Assembly (NCBI GenBank): GCA_016929695.1
Contig: JAFGII010000053.1
Span: 1 to 41,035, forward strand
DNA: 41,035 nucleotides
Reading direction: 5' to 3'
DNA from: Ignavibacteria bacterium
Lineage (GTDB): Bacteria; Bacteroidota; Ignavibacteria; Tepidaquicellales; Tepidaquicellaceae
Position numbers and translations under genes: made by a program. Shown one piece after another: positions 27,274 through 35,297 of the stretch (its first letter is position 1; every line of letters starts with the position of its first letter). The notes under the pieces were generated by a model that was not told the origin of the DNA, searched no databases, and saw nothing but the letters and a program-made list of their open reading frames with translations.

Positions 27274-28266
27274 TTGATATCAATAGTAATTCCGAATCTT
27301 AATGGTTATAAATTTCTTGAGATTTGCTTAAAGTCTCTTCAGAATCAATCGCTGAATGATTTTTCCGTTATTGTAGTGGATAATGGTTCGTCGGACAATT
27401 CTGTTGAATTGTTGAGAAAAAATTTTCCAGATGTAAGTATTATTTCTAATAAATATAATACAGGTTTTGCTAAAGCTGTAAATGATGGTATCAGATTATC
27501 GCTTAAAAACAAATCTTTCTCGCATATTCTTCTTTTAAATAATGATATTGAATGCGACAGATATTTTCTTGAAGAAATGTTGAACGGATTTATTGATTCA
27601 ACTGTCGCTTCCGTTGCTTGTAAAATGCTTAACTTCTATAATCGCAATATTTTGGATGATACCGGTGATTTTCTTCGTAAAGGAGGTCTTTCTATACAAA
27701 GAGGTTACGGAGAAAAAGATACTGGTCAGTATGATTCTCAAAATTTTATTTTCAGTGCCTGTGCAGGGGCGGCATTGTATAAAAGAGAAGTCTTTGAAAT
27801 CGTGGGTTTTTTTGATGAAGATTTTTTTGCTTACCTTGAAGACATCGATTTTGGGTTTAGGATGCAATTGTCAGGCTTTAAGTGTTATTACAATCCTAAA
27901 GCTGTCTGTTATCATATACGCAGTGCAACAACAACCGATAAAAAACATTTATCAACTTACTTCTCGGAAAGGAATATTATTTTTCTGAGATTCAAGAACT
28001 ATCCACTAAAGATTTTGTTGAAATACTTCCTGCATTTTAATTTAGGAAGAATTCGAAGATTTTATATTTTTGCCAGATATTATTCTTTTAAACTCGCGTT
28101 AAACGTTCCCAAAGGATACTTCGCAGGTATTATCAAACTTCCGAAAATGTATTCTAAAAGGAAATCTATACAAAAAAATAGAAAAGTATCGAATGATTAT
28201 ATCAACAGTATCCTTCTTGATATAAAAATTTCCGATTTACAAATAAAAGAAAAAAACATACTGTGA
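27274..28266 (+). CDS. Family 2 glycosyltransferase, rhamnosyltransferase-like
   Basis: The 330-residue enzyme begins ISIVIPNLNG, has VVDNGSSDNS at 34-43, NND at 89-91 and a C-terminal YLEDIDFGFRMQLSG acidic motif near 185-200, the pattern of WbbL/RfbF-type GT2 proteins. A basic tail follows with a possible amphipathic segment. The TTG start at 27274 lies one base after the previous stop, and no ATG precedes the catalytic core. Its stop overlaps the next GTG start. The rhamnosyl label is a family-level guess. Confidence 0.86.
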   Translation: MISIVIPNLNGYKFLEICLKSLQNQSLNDFSVIVVDNGSSDNSVELLRKNFPDVSIISNKYNTGFAKAVNDGIRLSLKNKSFSHILLLNNDIECDRYFLEEMLNGFIDSTVASVACKMLNFYNRNILDDTGDFLRKGGLSIQRGYGEKDTGQYDSQNFIFSACAGAALYKREVFEIVGFFDEDFFAYLEDIDFGFRMQLSGFKCYYNPKAVCYHIRSATTTDKKHLSTYFSERNIIFLRFKNYPLKILLKYFLHFNLGRIRRFYIFARYYSFKLALNVPKGYFAGIIKLPKMYSKRKSIQKNRKVSNDYINSILLDIKISDLQIKEKNIL

Positions 28267-29306
28267 GTGTTTCAATCATTATATTAAATTACAACGGAAA
28301 ACATTATTTAAAAGAATGCATTGATTCTGTTCTTAGTCAGAGTTACCGGGATTTTGAAATAATTCTTGTTGATAACGGTTCATCTGACGGAAGCATTGAA
28401 TATGTAAAACAGCAATTCAATGATGACCGCCTGAAAATTTTTTCCACAGGGGAAAATCTGGGATTTACAGGGGGAAACAATTTCGGATTTTGTTATGCAA
28501 ACGGCGATTATATAGTGCTTTTGAATAACGATACAGTCGTGGAAAAGAACTGGCTTGAAGAACTCATTAATAGTGTGAAGAATTTTGAAAATGCCGGACT
28601 CGTTCAGTCTCTTGTTCTTACCGAAGGAATTCCGGACAAATATTACCAAAAGAACGGTACTGTCAATCTACTTGGTCATAACATAATGGAAATATTCGGA
28701 ATTGATATGAACGGCAATGGAGAAATATTTCTTGCAAGCGGTTCATCTTTGATTTTTTATAAGAATATACTTAAACAAAAAAATGAGATTTTCCCCGAAG
28801 AATATTTTCTTTATTCTGAAGATACATATCTGAGTTTATATTCGATATTTTCAGGAAGAAGAAATTATCATACTTCGAAATCTGTTGTTCACCATAAAGG
28901 TTCGGGAACCACAAAGAAAGAAAAAACCTCGATAATTACTTTTTATCAGGAAAGAAACAGGATTCTGAATTTCTTGATTTTCTTCAATTTTTATATATTA
29001 ATAAGGTTAATCCCCTACTTTTTTTTAAATTTTTTACTGAAACTGGTTTTATCACTGATAAGCAACCGCTATTCTTTCAAGGGAATATTGAAATCGTATT
29101 TCTGGATTTTGTCAAATCCGGGAACAATAAAATCCAGGCGCAGAGAAATTAAAAAGATTAAAATTGCGAAAGACAGGGATGTTTTATTGTTTTTATCCTG
29201 TAAATTGTTTAACGGAAATAATATTTTTGAGATAATTGTGAATAATATTTCAAAAACATATTGTTTAATAACCGGATTAAGAACTGTGGAATTTATTAAA
29301 AAATGA
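28263..29306 (+). CDS. Family 2 glycosyltransferase
   Basis: This is a 347-residue paralogue of the preceding gene, with SIIILNYNGK, ILVDNGSSDGS (34-44), LLNNDTVVE with NND at 88-90, and the YFLYSEDTYLSLY acidic motif. A hydrophobic stretch near 230-265 (FFNFYILIRLIPYFFLNFLLKLVLSL) suggests membrane association at the C-terminus. It starts with GTG in a GTGA overlap and ends in an ATGA overlap with the next gene. Confidence 0.86.
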   Translation: MSVSIIILNYNGKHYLKECIDSVLSQSYRDFEIILVDNGSSDGSIEYVKQQFNDDRLKIFSTGENLGFTGGNNFGFCYANGDYIVLLNNDTVVEKNWLEELINSVKNFENAGLVQSLVLTEGIPDKYYQKNGTVNLLGHNIMEIFGIDMNGNGEIFLASGSSLIFYKNILKQKNEIFPEEYFLYSEDTYLSLYSIFSGRRNYHTSKSVVHHKGSGTTKKEKTSIITFYQERNRILNFLIFFNFYILIRLIPYFFLNFLLKLVLSLISNRYSFKGILKSYFWILSNPGTIKSRRREIKKIKIAKDRDVLLFLSCKLFNGNNIFEIIVNNISKTYCLITGLRTVEFIKK

Positions 29307-30175
29307 TATCCTTCATTATTGTAAATTTCCGTCAGGGCAAACTGCTCTGCAAATGTGTTGAATCGTTATATGAAAAAATAAATTCCGTGCCTTTCGAAAT
29401 TATCATTGTTAACAATTCTCCGGATGAAGAACTGAATGAATTATCAGACCGGCAAAACCTCAGAATTATTCAAAGTGAAAATAGCGGTTTTTCAAAAGGG
29501 TGTAATTTAGGAGCGAAATATGCAAAAGGAGAATTTTTGATGTTTCTTAATCCGGATACTGCATTAAAGAATGATTTTTTCCAGGACTTAATCGATAAAA
29601 CCGGAATATTCGGTTATGGTGCCGTCGGACTAAAACTCTACTATCCGAATAACAATTTCCAGATTTCATTTGGAAAATTTCCTACATTCAGTAATGAAAG
29701 GCAAAACAAAAAACTCGAAATTGCGTTCAGAACCAAAGACATCAAAATTATAGAAGAAACCGAAAATAATTTCAGGGACATTACTCCTGTTGACTGGGTA
29801 TCAGGGACTTCCCTGTTTATGAAAAAATTAATATTTGATGAGATAAAAGGATTTGACGAGAGATTTTTTATGTATTATGAAGATGCCGATTTATGCAAAC
29901 GTCTGTCCTTGAAAGGTTTTAAAACGTATTTCTATCCGTACTCGGGTATTATTCATTATAAAGGCGAAAATACAAACCCCGAATTTAAGGACGTTATATA
30001 TTATTATTCGAAACACTCACAACTCATATATTACAGCAAGCACAATAATAAATTTGAAATATTTCTTTTAAGAACTTATTTGGGAATTAAGTTTTTTTTC
30101 CTTGGATTGGTCACATTTAATAAAAATGCTTTGAGAATATTCAAACTTACATTGACATACAGACTTGATAAATAA
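29303..30175 (+). CDS. Family 2 glycosyltransferase
   Basis: The 290-residue enzyme has SFIIVNFRQGK, IIVNNSPDEE, the NPD variant of the metal motif at 83-85 (FLNPDTALKN) and FFMYYEDADLCKRLSLKG near the C-terminal third, typical of WbbL-like transferases. A short hydrophobic C-terminal segment (LGIKFFFLGLVTF) could attach it to the membrane. It is the third consecutive WbbL-type gene, which suggests successive sugar additions to one glycan. Its end overlaps the following TTG start by 11 bases. Confidence 0.86.
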   Translation: MISFIIVNFRQGKLLCKCVESLYEKINSVPFEIIIVNNSPDEELNELSDRQNLRIIQSENSGFSKGCNLGAKYAKGEFLMFLNPDTALKNDFFQDLIDKTGIFGYGAVGLKLYYPNNNFQISFGKFPTFSNERQNKKLEIAFRTKDIKIIEETENNFRDITPVDWVSGTSLFMKKLIFDEIKGFDERFFMYYEDADLCKRLSLKGFKTYFYPYSGIIHYKGENTNPEFKDVIYYYSKHSQLIYYSKHNNKFEIFLLRTYLGIKFFFLGLVTFNKNALRIFKLTLTYRLDK

Positions 30176-31241
30176 AAACGAAATAAAGAAAATACTGATT
30201 TTTAAACTATGCTGCCTCGGGGATATAATTTTCATGACACCCGCTGTATTAAATCTGAAGTATAATTTCCCTAACGCAAAAATTTACTACATACTATCTC
30301 CCTGGCTGAAGAATTTATATAATTATTTGCCGCACAACGACGGCATCATAGAATTCCTGCCTCCTGAAAATGAAAATATTTTTATAAAGATAATTTCAGC
30401 TTTTAAACTCATTTTGAAATTACGAAAAGAAAAGTTTAATCTCGTTCTTCTCGGACACAGAACAAATATTTTCGGAATTATTATCGCCTTGAGCGGAATT
30501 AAATACAGATTGGGATTCAGCGGGACGAAATTTATCAATTACCCTGCGGATTATAATGAAAATAAACACGAGACTGTTAAATACCTCGATGTAATTAAAT
30601 CAGCAAATCTTCAGGTGAAATACGAATATCCTGAATTAATCCGGGCAGATAATAAAATTTTCATTAAAGAAAAAATCGGAATACCGCTAAACAAAAAAAT
30701 AGTAGGTATGTTTCCTTTTGGCGGAATAAATCCCGGAACTGTTATGCCGATAAAAAGATGGGACCCGGAAAAATATAAAATACTCGCTGAAAAACTGATT
30801 AAAGAATTCAGTCAAATACAAATAATTTTCTTTAATGGGACTGAAAACGGTGAAAAAATAATGACGGATTTTCTTAATGATAATATAATAGTTAAAGATA
30901 TAGATAATGATATTATTTCGGCTTGTGATTTAATAATCGCCGGGGATACAGGTACTATTCATATTGCTTCCGGATTCGGAGTCAGTACCGTTTCATTGTT
31001 CGGACCTTCCAGTCCGGAACTGCTGGCACCAAGGAGTACTCCCTGTATAAGGCATATCTATATCTGGAAGAAACCCGAATGCAGCCCCTGTTATACGCCT
31101 GTTACATCAATAGATAAATGCAATAAAAAATACTGGAAAGGGAATGAATTCATTTGTCATACGGGAACTTTAGAATGTATGAATAATATTGAAGTCGAAG
31201 AGGTTTTCTTTAATGTCAAAAAAATATTAAATTTAAAATAA
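30165..31241 (+). CDS. Family 9 (heptosyltransferase-like) glycosyltransferase
   Basis: The 358-residue GT-B protein begins KKILIFKLCCLGDIIFMTPAV, the usual GT9 opening with the catalytic Asp of the LGD motif. The C-terminal half has GMFPFGGINPGT, KRWDPEKYKIL, the donor-site signature IAGDTGTIHIASGFGVSTVSLFG with GPSSPELLAP, and a Cys-bearing segment CSPCYTP common in this family. GT9 members add heptose or related sugars to LPS cores. The start is a TTG overlapping the previous gene; no ATG precedes the core. This suggests that the glycan of this block is LPS-like or O-antigen-like. Confidence 0.9.
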   Translation: MINKNEIKKILIFKLCCLGDIIFMTPAVLNLKYNFPNAKIYYILSPWLKNLYNYLPHNDGIIEFLPPENENIFIKIISAFKLILKLRKEKFNLVLLGHRTNIFGIIIALSGIKYRLGFSGTKFINYPADYNENKHETVKYLDVIKSANLQVKYEYPELIRADNKIFIKEKIGIPLNKKIVGMFPFGGINPGTVMPIKRWDPEKYKILAEKLIKEFSQIQIIFFNGTENGEKIMTDFLNDNIIVKDIDNDIISACDLIIAGDTGTIHIASGFGVSTVSLFGPSSPELLAPRSTPCIRHIYIWKKPECSPCYTPVTSIDKCNKKYWKGNEFICHTGTLECMNNIEVEEVFFNVKKILNLK

Positions 31242-31829
31242 ATGAGACGAATCGGAATTTTCGGCGGAACATTTAATCCGCCTCATATCGCGCATTTGAT
31301 TCACGCAGAAAGCGTAAGTAGTCAGATGTCACTTGATAAAATTCTATTCATTCCTTCGGGCAACCCCCCGCTGAAATTTACGGATATAATTCCTGCGGAA
31401 CACCGACTAAACATGGCAAGACTCGCATTCACAGGGAACAGTAATTTTGAAGTCAGCGACATTGAAATAAAAGCACTTTCATTAAAATCCTATACAGTTG
31501 ATACATTAAAAAAGCTTTTTAAAATATATGAAAAGAAAGAAACAAAATTATTTCTGATTATAGGAATGGATAACCTGCTCGACCTGCCGAAATGGAAATC
31601 TCCTGAAAAATTATTTTCATACTGTGATGTTCTGGTCATAAACAGACCAGGATATGAGTTCAAGGATGCTCCTAAAGAATTTTTGGATAAAGTAACTTAC
31701 ATAAGCGTTCCCTCACTTGAAATATCCTCAACAATGATTAGAAAAATGGTTAATGAAAAAAAATCAATCAAGTATCTTGTTCCTGAATCTGTAAGAAAAT
31801 ATATAGTTCAAAATAAATTGTATATATGA
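31242..31829 (+). CDS. nadD: Nicotinate-nucleotide adenylyltransferase
   Basis: The 195-residue enzyme joins nicotinate mononucleotide and ATP to form deamido-NAD. The motifs are complete: GGTFNPPHIAH at 8-18, GMDN at 108-111 and ISSTMIR at 161-167. Length is right for NadD. The ATG follows the previous stop codon with no gap, so this cofactor gene is likely read from the glycan-cluster transcript. It should be essential unless salvage exists, which makes it an odd housekeeping tail to an accessory cluster. Confidence 0.95.
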   Translation: MRRIGIFGGTFNPPHIAHLIHAESVSSQMSLDKILFIPSGNPPLKFTDIIPAEHRLNMARLAFTGNSNFEVSDIEIKALSLKSYTVDTLKKLFKIYEKKETKLFLIIGMDNLLDLPKWKSPEKLFSYCDVLVINRPGYEFKDAPKEFLDKVTYISVPSLEISSTMIRKMVNEKKSIKYLVPESVRKYIVQNKLYI

Positions 31830-31897
31830 AACAACTATAGTATATTAATTATGCAATTATACATTAATAAGCCATTCTAAAATTAATCAATAATAAA

Positions 31898-32668
31898 ATG
31901 GAAAATGAATTTCAGCAACCCGAAAATGCAGAACCAAAAGTTCAATTGTCTTATACAGATGCGGTATCAGGCATTGTAATGTCTCCCGGAGAAACATTCG
32001 AGACAATTGATACAACCCCGAAAAGGAATTACTGGCTAATATCAATACTGATATGTATTGTATTAGGTCTGATATCAAGTTTTCTGTTCCTAAATGATAA
32101 CGAGCTTGTTGATAAAATAATAGACAAGCAGAAAGAAAAATTACATCAGACAATGGATGAAGGTGTAAAAAGCGGTAAGATGAGCCAGGAAGAAGCAAAT
32201 ATAGCAATAGAACAGGCGGAAAAATTTATGAATCCTGAAGGATTATTTTTTAAAATTTCCGCTTTTGGCGGTAGTGTAATTACTCCTTTCATAACGATGC
32301 TTGTTTTTAGTTTAATAGGCATAATTATCATAAAAATTCTTAAGGGCAATTTTATGTATTTAAACCTGCTGAATGTTATCAGTCTTTCAATGATAATTGC
32401 GGCGGCAGGCGATTTAATAAATATGTTTGTTTCAGTATTAACAGGTGATATAACTTCCGTCGGACTTGCACCTCTACTGAAATCTTCAGGAATTCCTGAA
32501 AGCATTAATATTGCTTTGATTAACCTGAATGTTTTCAAAATCTGGTCATTAGCTGTTATGTCAATCGGTATTGCAAAAATCGGAAAAGTGAAAATTATGC
32601 CCGTGATGATTATCATATTCGCTGTATATATTATATATTCATTCATTACGGCTTCATTCCAGCAGTGA
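31898..32668 (+). CDS. Yip1-family membrane protein
   Basis: The 256-residue protein has the Yip1 opening SYTDAVSGIVMSPGETFETID followed by a first membrane span near 48-66, a soluble helical insert (about 67-120, DKIIDKQKEKLHQTMDEG...), and four further spans up to residue 252. This layout fits bacterial YIP1-domain proteins, which have no agreed function. It begins 68 bases after nadD and may have its own promoter. A decayed kinase gene follows on the same strand. Confidence 0.85.
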   Translation: MENEFQQPENAEPKVQLSYTDAVSGIVMSPGETFETIDTTPKRNYWLISILICIVLGLISSFLFLNDNELVDKIIDKQKEKLHQTMDEGVKSGKMSQEEANIAIEQAEKFMNPEGLFFKISAFGGSVITPFITMLVFSLIGIIIIKILKGNFMYLNLLNVISLSMIIAAAGDLINMFVSVLTGDITSVGLAPLLKSSGIPESINIALINLNVFKIWSLAVMSIGIAKIGKVKIMPVMIIIFAVYIIYSFITASFQQ

Positions 32669-32762
32669 CTTGTATTTTATAAAATATCAGCCTTAAAGTT
32701 TTTTTGTAAATCAACAGATGATGTTTAATATACTTTATGCCAGATAATGTTAGAGTAATCAG

Positions 32763-33235
32763 GATAAAGATAAATTATATCATTCTTTGTTTGAGCACTC
32801 TCCCATAGGAATTATTCTTGAAGATTCAGAAGAAATATAATTGATGTTAAAATGCAATTTGTCAGTCATACGGTTCAAAAATGAAGAAATGATTAATATT
32901 AATATAAAGGACTTACCCCCCCCCATACAAAAAAAAAGAATTTATAAATTCATACATTGACAGACTTTTAACCGAGAAATGTTATCACAAGAAGTAGAAA
33001 ACACCAGAACAGTTAGTTTTATGAAATTATTATATTACCTGAAAGGGACACCTGTATCCTTGTATTTGCAAATTATTTAACTACCGAAAAATGACAGAAA
33101 AATCAAATCAACCGGTCTCGGATTAATATTATGCACGAATTATATACAAAAACAGTCGCAAAATTGAAATTAAAAATTGTCAGGATTCCAGCAATATATT
33201 TTCAATTATTGCAACAAAAGATAAAACATATTATG
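32763..33235 (+). pseudogene. Decayed PAS-domain sensor histidine kinase
   Basis: No single frame is open, but joined frames read as a sensor kinase. At 32763-32837 one frame gives DKDKLYHSLFEHSPIGIIL, a PAS start, ending in a TAA. Shifted frames continue NAICQSYG and then FKNEEMININIKDL to 32916, the second half of the PAS core. After C9 and A9 runs, a segment with KGTPVSLYLQII resembles a PAC strand pair. STGLGLILCTNYIQK (from 33108) is the G2 box and helix of a HATPase domain; a shifted frame then gives KIEIKNCQDSSNIFSII, the last strands. The phospho-acceptor histidine helix and the N-box are missing, so there is also an internal deletion. Neighbouring genes are intact, so these frameshifts are not general sequencing error. 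The boundaries are approximate. Confidence 0.75.
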
Positions 33236-34019
33236 CTTTTCTGATTTTTGCAATACACGTTAATTCATCAATAATCAGACTATCTTTTATATACAGAATA
33301 TCAAATCCGTTATTTTCAAGAAGCATCCGGTAATTATTTATATCAAATCCCCAGAAATGTTCGTAAGGATATGTCAGATGCCAGTATGATAAATTTAATT
33401 TCGCTCTCAATGAAGTTGCTGAGGGTACCTTAGTTGCAAATATACCTTCAGGTTTCAGATATTTTTTCACATCAGAGAAAAACTTAGTGTGATTAATTAT
33501 GTGCTCAATAACGTGAGTTGATGATATGCAGTAAATACTTTTCTCTTTTAAACTTGCATTTGACAGACTATTTGTATTTACAACATTAATTTCAAGTTTT
33601 TCAAGTTCGTCTTTTATTTCAACTGAATATTCTATACCCAGAACATCCCATCCTCTCTCTTTCGCAATAATCAGCAACTCCCCTTCACCGCATCCAAAAT
33701 CAACAAAAAAACCTTTACCTGTATATTGATTTAGCTTTTTGATATAACGTGTGTTACGATATTTCTTCATCGTGATGAATCTGTAGATTTTTGATTCATT
33801 AGTTTCCTGACAATTAAGTTTGCCTGTATTTCTTCGTCTCTTATAATAATTTTTATAGTATTCGTCAATTTCTTCTTCTGTCGGCATTGGCTCAACCCAA
33901 CGTAACTTACATTCTTTACACTGAATTTCATCAAATTGACTGTCTTCACTATGACCGTAAGGTTTACCTGTTTTTGAGAATGAAACACTTCCACATATCG
34001 GACAATTTTTTAATATCAT
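33231..34019 (-). CDS. SAM-dependent methyltransferase with N-terminal zinc ribbon
   Basis: The 262-residue protein has an N-terminal zinc ribbon with C6, C9, C34 and C37 (CPIC and CKEC), then a class I methyltransferase core with motif I VDFGCGEGELL (about 96-106), an acidic motif-II position at GIEYS, and THVIEHIINH further on. C-terminal WHLTYPYEHFWGF resembles the Methyltransf_23 family. Such ribbon-methyltransferases often modify sugars or small molecules in surface-glycan clusters. It is transcribed toward the decayed kinase gene, and their ends meet. It is not part of the plus-strand glycan operon, but its function may be related. Confidence 0.85.
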   Translation of the reverse strand: MILKNCPICGSVSFSKTGKPYGHSEDSQFDEIQCKECKLRWVEPMPTEEEIDEYYKNYYKRRRNTGKLNCQETNESKIYRFITMKKYRNTRYIKKLNQYTGKGFFVDFGCGEGELLIIAKERGWDVLGIEYSVEIKDELEKLEINVVNTNSLSNASLKEKSIYCISSTHVIEHIINHTKFFSDVKKYLKPEGIFATKVPSATSLRAKLNLSYWHLTYPYEHFWGFDINNYRMLLENNGFDILYIKDSLIIDELTCIAKIRKA

Positions 34020-34194
34020 TAAAATTTTGATTATTTTTAAATTACATTATAATAAAAAAATTCAATATATAAAATGATTTTTTATTTATTTCAATATTAT
34101 TATTTTCAATAAAGTATATTTAATATTACCTTTGAAATTTATAAATTTCAGTAATATTTATATATTATGTATATTAAAATATGAATTATAAAAT

Positions 34195-34512
34195 ATGGTA
34201 AAAATCAAAAATACTAAATCAAAAATTTCTTCGGCGTTGAAAAAGAAAGCAAAAATTACTAAGAAGCAACGGAAACCGATAAAAGAAAAAAGAGATTTAA
34301 CATCAAACAGTAAAGTATTTGAACATGAATTGAATCTTCTCGATAAAGTACAATCAGACTTATTTGAATCAATCACTTTAAGACCCGATGTAAGAGATGT
34401 TGAAGCAGTAAAGTTATATATTGATAATTTATATCTTGTTCTTAACCGCGCGGCTACATTAATAATAGATGTAAAAAATCAACTTATTAAAAAAGATATA
34501 TTAGTGAAATAA
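34195..34512 (+). CDS. Small basic helical protein, unknown function
   Basis: This 105-residue ORF starts with ATG at 34195. The first 35 residues are very lysine-rich (KIKNTKSKISSALKKKAK ...), suggesting nucleic-acid or membrane-surface binding or a disordered tail. Residues 38-100 look helical with heptad-like leucines (FEHELNLLDKVQSDLFESI, LYIDNLYLVLNRAATLII). There is no signal peptide. It lies between two minus-strand genes with AT-rich sequence on both sides and has codon use like its neighbours. No family is recognised; it is likely real because its frame is the longest here and its amphipathic pattern is regular. Confidence 0.5.
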   Translation: MVKIKNTKSKISSALKKKAKITKKQRKPIKEKRDLTSNSKVFEHELNLLDKVQSDLFESITLRPDVRDVEAVKLYIDNLYLVLNRAATLIIDVKNQLIKKDILVK

Positions 34513-34577
34513 TAAGATTTATTATTATTTCTAACAGTAAGAATTTTGATTAATATTTAATTTTCTTCCCCTGTTTA

Positions 34578-35159
34578 TTAATAACGCCTCCTAACGGCTT
34601 TATACCTGAAACAACTTACGATATGATCATTTACAATTCCCGCTGCCTGCATAAAAGCATAACAAATTGTTGAGCCTACAAACCTGAATCCTCTTTTTTT
34701 CAAATCTTCACTCATTAAATCTGACTCTTTTGAAGTAACCGGTAACTCCTTTATATTTTTGAATTTATTGGTGATTGTTTTTCCGCTCGTAAATTGCCAT
34801 ATGTATTCATCAAACGAGCCGAACTCCTTTTGTACTTTCAGGAATGCCTTCGCATTTTCAACCGCAGCATAAATCTTCAGTTTATTTCTTATAATACCTT
34901 TATCATTTAACAACAATTTGATTTTCTTTTCATCGTATTTTGCAATTTCCTTCGGGACAAAATTATCAAATGCCTTTCTGAAATTTTTCCTTTTGTTTAA
35001 CACTGTTCTCCAGCTTAATCCTGCCTGAAATCCGTCCAGCATTATAAATTCAAATAACTTCCTGTCATTATGCAAAGGCACCCCCCATTCCTCATCGTGA
35101 TATTTAATCATTAGCGAGTCATCTCCAGTCCAGGGACATCTGCTTTTGTTTTTGGTCAT
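34578..35159 (-). CDS. tag: DNA-3-methyladenine glycosylase I
   Basis: I choose the ATG at 35159 rather than the TTG at 35174; it places RCPWTGDDSLMIKYHDEEWG close to the N-terminus, as in Tag enzymes. The 193-residue product has the zinc ligands Cys of RCPW, His of YHDEEWG, and the C-terminal pair in HIVSCFRY. The substrate pocket shows in EFIMLDGFQAGLSWRTVLNKR, with the catalytic-region Glu and Trp, and the helix-hairpin-helix type motif near FRFVGSTICYAFMQAAG. It removes 3-methyladenine from alkylated DNA. It stands alone, convergent with the small basic gene. Confidence 0.94.
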   Translation of the reverse strand: MTKNKSRCPWTGDDSLMIKYHDEEWGVPLHNDRKLFEFIMLDGFQAGLSWRTVLNKRKNFRKAFDNFVPKEIAKYDEKKIKLLLNDKGIIRNKLKIYAAVENAKAFLKVQKEFGSFDEYIWQFTSGKTITNKFKNIKELPVTSKESDLMSEDLKKRGFRFVGSTICYAFMQAAGIVNDHIVSCFRYKAVRRRY

Positions 35160-35297
35160 TTTTATTTTTTTCAAATTTATAATATATTTTTTTCAAAATA
35201 AATTCCTTATTTTTTTTATTTAAATATATTTAAATATAACAATTTTTGACTTATTTGGTTTTTCATATCTGATATTTTACAAAATAATAATATACAT

